DNA from: Hygrophila difformis
Taxonomy: Eukaryota; Streptophyta; Magnoliopsida; Lamiales; Acanthaceae
Length of the DNA: 64,000 nt
Direction of reading: 5' to 3'
Assembly: GCA_030278955.1 (NCBI GenBank)
Contig: JAOANR010000002.1
Location: 3,100,001 to 3,164,000, forward strand
In this document: in pieces, positions 54,696-64,000 of the stretch
Position numbering within the stretch: the stretch's first letter is position 1
Layout: every line of letters starts with the position of its first letter
The notes under the pieces: model-generated
What the model was told of the DNA's origin: nothing
The model's input: only the letters and a program-made list of their open reading frames with translations
Databases searched by the model: none
Translations under genes and position numbers: made by a program

Positions 54696-57600
54696 ATGTT
54701 GCTCTTTTCGTGGGTCGTTTTGGCGTCTCTCATGTGTCCTCCGAGGACTAGGAGACGAGTTGCCGATGAGGCTGGCCCCAGTCATGCCGCTCCGGCGATG
54801 CTTGATTTCGACGAGAGCGAGTCAGAGGAGGACGAGGAGCAGCGGGGCCCGCGACTCAGGGGTCTCCCGGACGAGGTGCGTCCTCACCGGCACGACAGGT
54901 TCCGGTTTAGGACGAGGGCTGCCCAGGACTTTTATTTCGACGAGCTTCGTCGAAACAGGGCCTACGTCCCTGAGAGAGGCATATATCCCCTCCATATGGG
55001 CGATGACAGGGTCAGTGCAGTCTTGGAGTATTTGCAGTGGACTGGTCTGGCACGTCACCCCGAGGGCGTCGCCTCCGGTTATTTGGCTATGGAGGTTATT
55101 GCCAACATTGGCGGTCTCGGGGAGGGTGACGATCTATCCCGGGTATGGGTCCGTGGTCGCTATCTCGACTTCAGTGCTCAGGCGATCAATGTCTATTTTG
55201 GCTTGCCCGACGATGGCGTATTCCGGCCACAGCCTGAGGGACGTTGTAACACCCCGGTTTTTGGTCACCCAGGTCGGGATGTCACCGCCACACCTCCCTA
55301 GCAAGACACGGTTTCTCCGAGCTTGCTAAAGAGATGCAAGGCTATGGTTTTTCAGAATTTAAACATTCAAACAGCCCGTTTATATATAATTTAAAAATAG
55401 TACATCAAAGTTGCAGCGGAAAATAATATTTACATAAGTATAATGCAGCGGAATTTAAATATAGCCAACACGGCCAGAATACGGGTTAAACAGGCCCGTT
55501 CATGCAATTTTTAGTCTAACGTATCATTTACAAATAAAGCCTTTCCCCAAAATTCCCATGAATGCATATGATGATGCATATTCTTCGGCTCTGAAAGAAA
55601 CAGGAAAAAAAAATACGGTTTTGGTCAGCACTACGTGCTGAGTAAGTTAACACGTACAAGATTATGAGGTTTCAAAGCCTTTATTTACTATTTAATGAAA
55701 ACATGTGCATAATTTAAATAATTCATGTAATCGCATAATTTAGAAATATGGATTCATAAGATCATCATATAGCTTGCAACGTAATTAAATAAGTGGCCAT
55801 AAATTTAACAGCACAATTTATTACAGATTTAATTTGGAATTCTCGCAACTTCTCGTTTCATATCTTTTACAGATCACCACCGCTAGGGCTCTTATGTCCG
55901 CCAGCCTTACGCCTGGGCTCTTATGTCCACAGGTATCATGGTCGATCTTTTAGTTAGAGTTAATCCGTCCGCTAGCCATACGATCAGTGTTTCGCTAGTG
56001 CTCTTACGTCAACCTAGACATACACTTGGGCTCTTATGTCCCAAGCCGCAGAGAACATTGACAGTATCTAGCTTAGTCATAACCCGCAATATTTAACCTT
56101 CTCATTTCGTGTATCTTATTTCAAAGAATTTCTATCCGTTTCAACCTCAAAGGTTAATTTCACCGTTTCCACAAGATATCAAGATTTGACTCGGTCAACC
56201 ACAGTTTACTCTAAAATTCGTCTAAAATCAGATTTAATTTCAAAAATTCCGAAATTTCAGGACTGTCTCCAAAACGTCGAGATCTACAACTTTCGTGTTT
56301 TAACTTTTTCGATCCGAGATACCGAAATAGGTCAAAACACTAATTTTCACAGAAGTACTGTTCTGTCCGAATTTCATATAACTCAGTTTAAAGATTTCGA
56401 ATTATACCATAGCAATTCAACTCTAAATTTGATGACATTTTACAGAGGTCATCTTAAGACAATTATCTACAACTTTCATGTTCGGCTAAAGATTTAATTC
56501 GGCCTAGAACTCTAGTAAAAAACGTCAACAAGTTCGAATCTATGTTCTGTCAAGAATTTCAAGATCTAAGTTTCAGCAGTTCGGTTTGGGGTGGATTTCT
56601 TATATCAAATCATCACGAAAATTTCTGAAATTTTACGGAGGTATTTATAACGTATAGATCTACAACTCTTATGTTCAACACCAAGCCTAGATCGGTCTAG
56701 ATCTAAGGTAGAAATCACCAACAAGTTCGAATAAAGAATCTTTCATCGTTTCAAGATCTAAATCTAAAGCAGGCTCGTTTACGATCAGTTTCGGATATCA
56801 AAACACGATGAAAAATTATGAAATTTTTACAGGAGCTAGATCAGTGTCTTAGGAATGTTTTTTGTGTTTTAAGTTTTCTCGTTTGAACGCTTTAAGGGGT
56901 TCGAATAAATTCAACAAAAACACTGCGCCGGTGTAGACAGATTTTAGATAGGGTTCCATTCGATCTATATGTTCGAATCTTTTAACAACCCAAAACCAAA
57001 GTAAGCGTTAACTTACAGATTGTTGAGCGTCCGGGATCTTTGATTCGGAGGCGTGGCTTCCCGTCCTCCGTTTATCCTCTCCGTTTGTCGGGTTCTTCGC
57101 TCTCGATTCGGATCGGGGGTTTAGGATAGAAAAAGATCGAATTTAGGATTCATTTTCGAATCACATATGGAAAAGAATGGATCAAGGCTTACCACAGCGA
57201 CGGGGGTCTCCGAATTTCGTCCAAGTCAGTTTCTCCTCTCGGTGTTGTGCCTCCGACGACTCCGGGATTAGGGTTTCGACGTATAGAAAGATTTCGTAGG
57301 GTTTCAAAATGTATTCGGAGCTCTTAGGAGGTCTTATTTATAGATATTTAGGACCTAGGGCGTCCAAGATCTGACCCCAATGGTCTTGGGTCGAGAGATG
57401 TTCAACCGAAAGTCGAAAAATCTGGAATCGGGCGAGAAAATCGCGGAACGGCCGATTCTGCCAAGTGGCGCGCCCTTGGCGCGGTAAACCCCTAAAAACC
57501 GCGGGACACCGCGCCATCCTAGCCTGGACTTCGGTCTGGGCCGGGTCGTGCGATCCGTCGGGTCTTTCCTCCTCTCTTTCGGACTTCTATCCCCCTATGT

Positions 57601-58650
57601 TCCCGGATTCGGATTTCCAGGGTATCTTCGGGCTCCGATTTCCTATCTTAATTTTATTCGGATCTAAATTTATATTTGGACTAGAGTTATTGAGTCTATC
57701 GGTGTCAGGTCCCCGTGTACCCATTTATTCGATTAAATTGTCTTCGGCTTCCCGGGTTTTCGGAAATTTTGTTTTCTTTTTAATTTAAATTCCATTTCTC
57801 ATTTCCTCTACATTTATTTCTTTATTTATTATATTTATTTTATTTATTGTATTTATTTTATGTTGGAAAATTCTCGGGTATTACAGACGTGTTCTTGCTC
57901 CTGCGTGGAACACCTTATGCACCATAGTGCCTCCTCAGCTCGAGCACAGTCATGAGCTTCGTTTGACGACGATGGACTCCCCTTGGCGAGAGCTTGCTCA
58001 GCTGTGGTTAGGGCGCGTCCGGCCGATCACTCGGAGCCACATTGTCCTGGATCACGTCTACGAGACCATTTGCTTCATCGCGCGAGACGGTAGGGTGAAT
58101 GTAGGAGCTTGCATCGAGGACAACTTGCGGGGTATGCGGAGAGGACGAGGGAGTAGGGTGATTACCCACGTTTACCTCATCTGTGGGTTGTGCGCGGCGC
58201 AGGGGATTCGCACTACACCGGAGACAGACCCGTACGACCTAGCACCGGGCCGTTGCTACCGTATCTGACCGGCGTAGCGCCTTACGTCGTGGGGCTCCCC
58301 GTGCTGTACTTCGCCCGCAGCCTGATGACGACGGCCTGATCCTTGTTGTACCACCGGAGCAGCCACCCCCTCCTCCAGTAGTTCCACCTTCTGTTGTGGC
58401 ACCTCAGGGGCAGGAGATGACCCAGGTGCTGCAGATGATGCAGGAGATGCGGGTCAGTATGGACGCCGGGTTTGCAGCTGGGCAGGCTCGTTATGACGCC
58501 ATCGACACTAGGTTGGACTTCTACCAGACCCGTATGGACTCGTTTGCTACGAGGCAGGCTCAGCAGCAGGCCACCATGTCCGACATGTACGCCTATGTGC
58601 GGCAGATGGACGACTACATGCGCCGGCAGTTCCCGCCTCCCGATCAGTGA
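54696..58650 (+). pseudogene. Antisense gene of element C, split by solo LTR
   Basis: The acceptor TTGCAG ends at 54694. The ATG at 54696 (or MCPPRTRRR at 54732) opens the same protein as 44075-45409, reading through the codon that is TAG in element B. At 55245 a solo LTR interrupts it; the frame resumes after the GACGT duplication at 57891. A small deletion near 58265 brings an early stop (CYRI-stop) and the C-terminal Gln/Met-rich tail continues in another frame (58396-58650). The two copies are broken at different places, so the ancestor was intact when the family was active. It runs + while the element runs -. Confidence 0.75.
55245..57885 (-). mobile_element. Solo LTR related to element A
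   Basis: 2641 bp from TGTAACACCCC to CGGGTATTACA, duplication GACGT at 55240-55244 and 57886-57890, no interior. Oriented minus. Words shared with the A LTR include GGGATGTCACCGCCACACC and the region of GTGCGATCCGTCGGGTC. Formed by recombination between two LTRs (known mechanism). It contains GGGCTCTTATGTCC hairpin units at 55881-56045. The frames at 56186-56497 and 57465-57788 are inside it and not called. Confidence 0.92.
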
Positions 58651-59127
58651 TGTCTCCTTTTGGTTTCGTGTTTTTGTTTAGGTTTTGCATTAGACGTACT
58701 TTGTTTCGTTTCCTCCTTATGAGGTCGTTGCTGTTGTCTGGAATTCGTGTCTTATATTTTCGTCATGTTATTGCTTAGTTAGGTGTTTGACATGTGTTAG
58801 TGGTTTACTGTTGTTTTAGAAGTATGGTTGAACTGTCCCGCTTTAGTTATGATTTATGGTACTACGGCTTCGTCGTTACCTCTTCACTGCATTTACATGA
58901 GTGGAGGCTGCCCACTCGTTATTGCGCATTTACGTGGTTGAGTTTCTCCCGGGTATGTGGATATGATACGCGAATAAGTATAAAGGATAATTGAAATAAC
59001 TGCTGGAAATTCCTTTTATTGCTCCAAAAGAAACCTTTTGGGTTATACGCAGTAGGATGAACGTAGCAGTGCTGACAATAGTCAAAGAAGGTACAAGTAG
59101 TAATGCATCGATAACTATATCCCTAAT
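58651..59127 (+). other. 3' UTR of antisense gene and spacer (element C)
   Basis: About the first 200 bp match the corresponding region of element B (reverse of 43850-44074). The remainder differs between the copies. Confidence 0.5.
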
Positions 59128-59526
59128 CTAGAGGGGACAGGTAGGGGCATCCTCGATGGGGTCGTCCTCATCGCTGGATACGTCAATGGGAACAGCGACG
59201 TCGGGGCCAGGGCCCAGGTTCTGGAGGATTGCCTCACCAACGTCTTGGGTTAGGTTGGTCAGGTCCCAGCTCAGGTTCTCCACTTGCTCTTCCAAGCCAT
59301 CACTCTGGTCCTGGAGCTGGGCCACTTGGGCCTGAAGCTGCGCGACTTGCTCCTGCAGCTGGGTTATGTGGTGATGGTCTGCCTCCCTAAGATGACCCAG
59401 ATGGGCCACGTTACCCTCCAACTGTCCTACCCGCGTTTTGAAGTAATTGATGTGCTGTTGGCCCTCAAGGTATGCGTTCATTACTTTCACCATCAAATTG
59501 ACCATGTTCGCGTTGGGCTCGGCCAT
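59128..59526 (-). CDS. Coiled-coil extra ORF, intact (132 aa, element C)
   Basis: Intact minus-strand frame of the same length as the element A copy, roughly three quarters identical by eye. Same head (MAEPNANMVNLM), heptad-rich middle (ITQLQEQVAQLQAQVAQLQ) and acidic tail PIDVSSDEDDPIED. The AG immediately before the ATG (ACATTAG) is conserved. It remains open in an element whose gag-pol is absent, which suggests recent function or youth. It lies just inside the primer site, sense to the element. Confidence 0.75.
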   Translation of the reverse strand: MAEPNANMVNLMVKVMNAYLEGQQHINYFKTRVGQLEGNVAHLGHLREADHHHITQLQEQVAQLQAQVAQLQDQSDGLEEQVENLSWDLTNLTQDVGEAILQNLGPGPDVAVPIDVSSDEDDPIEDAPTCPL

Positions 59527-59865
59527 CTAATGTTGACAAGGTAGGTCAGAGTTAGGATATATTTTAGGCAAGGTTAAGATATGCACGAATTTAAATCTAT
59601 ATGCAACATGCAAGTGCAAGTCCCTTCCCCATTAAAATTTAATCTATTCATATGTTTAAAATAAATTGCTAAAGGTTGGGCCTCTATAGTGGGCCCAAAT
59701 TTAATATTTCTTTGGCCAAGATTTTGGGCTTATGAAAAAGAGAAATAAACTTTTGGGCTAAAAACAATACTAGTAGTCAAAATAAATAATTTAAAAGTAA
59801 TACTTGGGTTTTAAAAATAATGGTTTAAAAATAATAGTAATAGCTTTTAAAAAAAATTTTCCGGG

Positions 59866-59879
59866 CTCTGATACCAACT
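59866..59879 (-). other. Primer binding site (element C)
   Basis: On the minus strand TTGGTATCAGAGCC follows the 5' LTR end, as in element B. Confidence 0.9.
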
Positions 59880-62635
59880 TGTAACACCCCGGATTTGGTA
59901 ACCCAGGCCGAGGTGTCACCGCCGCATCACCCTAGCAAGACATGGATTCCCGAGCTCGCTAAGGAGGTGCAAGGCTTATGGGTATGCAAAGTTTTAAAAA
60001 CATTCAACAATGAATCCGGAATTCAATAATACTCTAATCAAGTACGGTAGTAAAAATCATCATGCATGGATAAGGTAAATGCAGCGGAAATGTAACCACG
60101 GCCAACACGGCCAAAACCTCGGGTTAAACAGACCCGGTAAACAGTAATACGATGCAGAAAGCGAAAATGTTCATAAATAATTCCCCCCAAGTGTATGCGT
60201 ATGCGTCACTCGACATACTCTGTAAAAGAAAAATGACAACGGTTGTCAGTATAAAAATATACTGAGTAAGTTAATCCCTAATAACAAATAAAAGGGGTTA
60301 CATGTGTTTAAACTAAAGATTTCGCTTACCACACGTAATGTTAAAATACATAATTTATTTGCAGCGGAAAAACAGGATTAAAGGACTTAATTTTAAAAGC
60401 GTAATTTAAAGCATAATTTAAGATGCATAAATTTTAAATACATAATTAAAGACATGATAAATACGATTTAAGCATAATGGAACACTCACACAAGTCTTTT
60501 ACATTATATCCCGTGGACTAAGAAGAGGACACCATACCGAGAGATCACTAACGAGGCAATCTCAACATAGGACCACTAACGAGGCAGTCCAAACAATGGA
60601 AGACCACTAACGAGGCAGTCTCAAAGATAGTAGGACCACTAACGAGGCGATCCACAAAGATAGTAGGACCACTAACGAGGCGATCCACAAATACAGCGCG
60701 CGAGATCACTAACGAGACAATCTCAGATAGTAAGGAGACCACTAACGAGGCAGTCTCAAAGATAATGATAGTATGAAGATCGGCTCAGCCTAGTGAACGG
60801 GATTTTTCGAAAGTTCGTATTTCAAAGTTATCAAATGATCGATATCGCGTTTTCATATTTCGAGTTTTCTCAAGTTCGAAAAATCCTATTCGAGGCAGTT
60901 TACGCCTTTCTTAATTAAAAATTCGTTTTTACACCAAAAATTCTGAAATTTTTACAGTAGTTCAAGAACACACACACGAACAACTTTCATGTTTTACGTT
61001 TTGGGAAATAAGGTTCCGAAGTGAGTCGAAATTCGAGTTCATTGCAAAGAATAATTTATGCCTTAAAAACTGGTTCCGTCACAGGTTCGTGCAACGCCGA
61101 TTAAAAATTCATTTCAAAACCAATCGATGCGAAATTTTTACAGTAACTACAAACCACGTTAAGGAACAACTTTCATGTTTTAAGAATTTGGAAATAATGA
61201 ATTCTTGGTACTCAAAAATCGACCACAACTCGCTGCATACTCGCGGGTTCCGAATAGGGTTTAAAACAGTTCTGAAAATTCGACCGATTGACATATCAAA
61301 TGAACACCACAATCCGTGAAATTTTACATGCATAATCTAGACTCAATTATCTACAACTTTTGTTTAGGAATGCAAAGTTAAATCATTCGAAAAATGGGTG
61401 AAAAACACGCATCAAGTTGAATATGGAAAACTGTCACAGTTTTAAAACGTTCGGGTTGTCACAGAAAGTTTACGGCGTGATTTGGGATAGCAAAACTTAA
61501 TGTCAACGGCTGAAATTTGGACACGAGATAGATAAAGGTGTTAGGAACAACTTTTATGTTGAAAAGTTTTCGGTTTGAATTCCCGAAGGTCGAGTTTTAG
61601 GCGAGTCTTTAAAATTGGACGAAAATAGGGTTTTTGAAAACCGATTTTTGTTACAAGCCAATATCTCGAGATTTAAACAACAAACAACCACGAAAATTTG
61701 TGAGTAAGATTTTAACTTACTTAGAATGAGGATGGGGTCGCTGAAAAGGGTTTCCGGAGATCTTAGGGTCGCGACGAACGGCCAACTTCTCCGATCGCTT
61801 TTCGTTCGTTTTCCGGCGTGAAATCGTAGTAAAGGAAACGGGTTAGATTTTGAGTTTATAAGTGTTATGGACGAACTAAAACATTAATCTATGGCTTACC
61901 AAAGGTCTAGGAAGCAGAGGCCTCGTCCCGTTTGCCTCGTAGTCGCCGGAATACTCGCCGGAAAGTGGTCTCGGAGGGATTTCGGCTTGGAGAGGAGAAT
62001 TTGAGAGGGTGAAGCTTTTGTTTTCTGTCCAAATGAGAATGAGGGCGGCCCAATCCGCCCTTAAGCCTTTCCCAAAGGCTGTGATCCGGTTGCCCTCGAT
62101 AGGGATTGGATTTTTGGCAAGAAAATCGCCATGGAAGGAAAGTTTACACCTCCTGCACCTCTGGCGCGCTGGTGACGCGCACATAGGCCTTTGTCCGCGC
62201 GGAGCACGCGTGACTGCCCTGGAGTCGCGACACCTCCGTCCGCGCGGTGGCCGCGCGGCGGCGCGCGGTGGGCGCGGGCCGGCCGGACCGGCCGGTTCGG
62301 CGGTCCGCGTGCTCTGTCGGGTCTTTCCTTGTTTTCCCCTATCGGTTTTCTACGTGTTAGCTCGATTCCTTGGGTCGTTTCCGGTTCGGAATCTTTTCCT
62401 TAAACTTGTTACGAGTCCGGCTTATCGCTCGCAACATTTCCGTATCCTAATTAGCCTAGTCTAAATTGGTCCCAACTCCTCCTATCGTCCTTGTGATCTA
62501 TTTCGGGGTTTATTTTGTGATTTATTTCGTGACTGAACTTAGAAATTAGTTGCAAGCTGCCTACGTACCCTGTGAAGGGATCAAGTCATGACGTAGTTCA
62601 AAACAATTTGAATTTGTTTTTCCTCGGGTGTTACA
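59880..62635 (-). repeat. 5' LTR of element C
   Basis: 2756 bp. The hairpin array at 60541-60757 has seven units. The GC-rich block at about 62220-62300 contains CCGCGCGGTGGCCGCGCGG words, ~15 bp longer than in the partner LTR. Confidence 0.93.
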
Positions 62636-62640
62636 TGGGC

Positions 62641-63069
62641 AGAGAAGAGCAGAGATGGGTAACCAAGCAGGCTAAGCAAAGGCATAGGGAAATGAGTTAC
62701 AACCTGCTCCACAAGCTGAGGAGAATTGAGGAGTTCAACACAGAAAGGAACTCTACCATGCTGAACAAATTCAAAGAAGAAATCAATGCAGCTCGGAAGG
62801 AATGGCACGAGATGGCACATCTGTGGGGCAAAGGAAAAGGGTTTATAACACAAGAAAGATTGGATAAAGGATTGACCCTGCCAAATGAGGATAACTTTGA
62901 GACGATTTTCATAAACAAGCGGTTCGGCCAGAGGAGACCAATTGAGAAGGGAAATGAGGTAGATCCTGGATTTCCCGAGCACATCAGAGAATTAAGGGAG
63001 AAAGCTCTTTATGAGGTGCAGCACCACAATTGGTCGGTGATGACAGATAAAAAGAGCAACTCAGATTGA
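62641..63069 (+). CDS. Exon 2 of OTA upstream ORF, continued
   Basis: Resumes the frame left at 50541 (NM-GREEQRWVTKQAKQ) and is open to TGA at 63067-63069. Lys/Glu-rich helical sequence such as NLLHKLRRIEEFNTERN. The stop is premature: reading continues at once in another frame, consistent with loss of one A from the A run at about 63050. Confidence 0.6.
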   Translation, partial: REEQRWVTKQAKQRHREMSYNLLHKLRRIEEFNTERNSTMLNKFKEEINAARKEWHEMAHLWGKGKGFITQERLDKGLTLPNEDNFETIFINKRFGQRRPIEKGNEVDPGFPEHIRELREKALYEVQHHNWSVMTDKKSNSD

Positions 63070-64000
63070 TGACTAAGGCCGAGGCAGGGGAATATCTGAA
63101 GTACGATGTGGCACAAAAAATGACTTATGTGACAGAAGAGCTGGAAAGGGATATGATCAACACCATGATGGAGCAATACAGAACTTCATATCTTGAACTC
63201 CTCATGGAAATGGATAGTGAAGCCCTGAAATATGGGAAGGAGGGAAACAGAACGAAAGTCATGCATTATAACCATAAAATCAGAAGCTTGTTTTGCACAC
63301 GGATCAAGAAGGCATGGGAGCTCAAACTGGTTCGGATCACAAGTCAGACATTTATGCACGATTATCTGAGATTTGCACACAGGTTGTTTGGGACTCAAGA
63401 AGCTCAGGAAGAAACACAACAGGAAAATCAGGAAGATCCAGACGCTGAGATCGATGCCTACTTCTCCACTCCTCCTGAAGCCAACCCACAGCCTACCCAG
63501 CCAACAGTACAAGCTTCAGCTTTACCGCCAAGAGGGCAAACTGAAGTGCAGAAAGCTGCTACCACCGAGCCGGTGGTACAACAAGAAACAGTTCAGACTC
63601 CAGTGCAGCCAACTCAGTCTGAAATGCCAACACCTGCTGCAGCACCTGCCGCCACTAAAACACCCATCCCGCCCGAGCAAACATCAAATACTGCTGTTGC
63701 ATCTGGAGGTCAGCCCGCATCTCAACCTGGAACGAGAAGAAGATTGATAAAATCTGCTGAAAAAGAGAAAACAGCAAGAGCTCCGGAAAAGAAAGTGGTG
63801 ATCAAAGAACCTGAACCAACTGTTAGGAAAGTGGCAGCACCTACGGATCCCAAGGACAGAGGCAAGGGACCAATGCCACCTCCACCACCTAAAAGAAAAG
63901 AACTGATTGCTCAAGATGCTGAACTGGCCCGGAAAATGCAAAATGATGAACTTGCATTAGCTGGTCTGCTTGATCAAGGAACAGGTGGTTCAGGAGTGGA
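63051..64000 (+). pseudogene. Exon 2 of OTA upstream ORF, frameshifted remainder
   Basis: Open to the window edge in frame 3. After MTKAEAGEYLKYDVAQ and a helical stretch (EELERDMINTMMEQY) comes a long Gln/Pro/Thr-rich disordered region (about 63410-63720), a Lys-rich segment (RRRLIKSAEKEK) and a short charged helix, LIAQDAELARKMQND. No gag, protease or RT motif has appeared by 64000. An extra ORF or an N-terminal extension of gag are both possible. Confidence 0.55.

Larger units (their letters stand above)
50542..62635 (-). mobile_element. Element C: second copy of the antisense-gene LTR family
   Basis: 12,094 bp on the minus strand, duplication TGGGC at 50537-50541 and 62636-62640. LTRs are 2776 bp (50542-53317) and 2756 bp (59880-62635). 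The interior on the minus strand is primer site, intact coiled-coil ORF, the antisense gene (here on +), integrase/chromodomain tail, and polypurine tract. The antisense gene is split by a solo LTR. Same family as B but a distinct insertion with diverged LTRs. It interrupts exon 2 of the OTA upstream ORF. Confidence 0.93.

Noticed and set aside
63045..63069. Programmed -1 frameshift in the OTA ORF
   Set aside because: The zero-frame codons around the A run do not form a canonical X-XXY-YYZ heptamer, and the element is otherwise decayed.

Overview
This is a window of plant nuclear DNA, almost certainly angiosperm and probably a eudicot. It is built almost entirely from nested transposable elements. 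The basis is the element set: chromodomain Ty3/gypsy elements primed by initiator Met tRNA, a Ty1/copia element, a Cassandra-type TRIM carrying a 5S rRNA-like segment, a tRNA-derived SINE, hAT-like MITEs and Helitron-like ends. Only one ordinary host gene is convincing: a small intron-poor gene at 16056-16301 coding for an 81-residue basic protein. I see no bacterial-type operon, no CRISPR array and no tRNA gene.

Layout. 676-12839: Ty3/gypsy chromovirus (element A, Tekay-like) on the + strand, target duplication CCGAC, ~2.5 kb LTRs. Its 5' LTR is interrupted by a hAT-like MITE. It carries a coiled-coil ORF upstream of a frameshifted gag-pol. 12845-26340: host-like DNA with a 1 kb foldback, the small gene, three more hAT-like elements (one hosting a SINE), a ~4.9 kb element full of GTGGTAA motifs, and a LINE remnant. 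26431-30270: a decayed Ty1/copia element on the - strand, split by an intact Cassandra TRIM with apparently identical LTRs. 30269-33500: AT-rich DNA with Helitron-like ends and one exon-like piece. About 33535 to beyond the window end: a large Athila/Tat-type (OTA) Ty3/gypsy element. It has a long 5' LTR, a tRNA-Asp-type primer site at 37984 and a spliced upstream ORF (exon 1 at 39094, exon 2 at 49977).

Two further elements sit inside the OTA element. Element B (40000-49459, + strand, TSD GTATT) lies in the intron of the spliced ORF. Element C (50542-62635, - strand, TSD TGGGC) lies in its second exon. Inside C is a solo LTR (55245-57885, TSD GACGT). B and C belong to one family.

The most interesting system is the B/C family. 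Both copies keep LTRs, primer site, polypurine tract, the upstream coiled-coil ORF and the last ~100 codons of integrase with its chromodomain. Gag, protease, reverse transcriptase, RNase H and most of integrase are replaced by an antisense, intron-containing gene of about 445 codons. That protein resembles the 'putative plant transposon protein' (Transposase_32-like) family. The two copies share the same integrase-side junction, so the rearranged element has itself been mobile, presumably in trans with a gag-pol-bearing relative such as A. An antisense intron would survive retrotransposition. The coiled-coil ORF is kept in A, B and C although their LTRs differ, and ends in an invariant acidic tail that looks like a SUMO-interaction motif. 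The B and C LTRs also carry an array of short hairpins whose arms vary in step.

Limits: everything here is read by eye. Family assignments rest on motif recognition, LTR identity was judged visually, and no search, alignment or folding was run.
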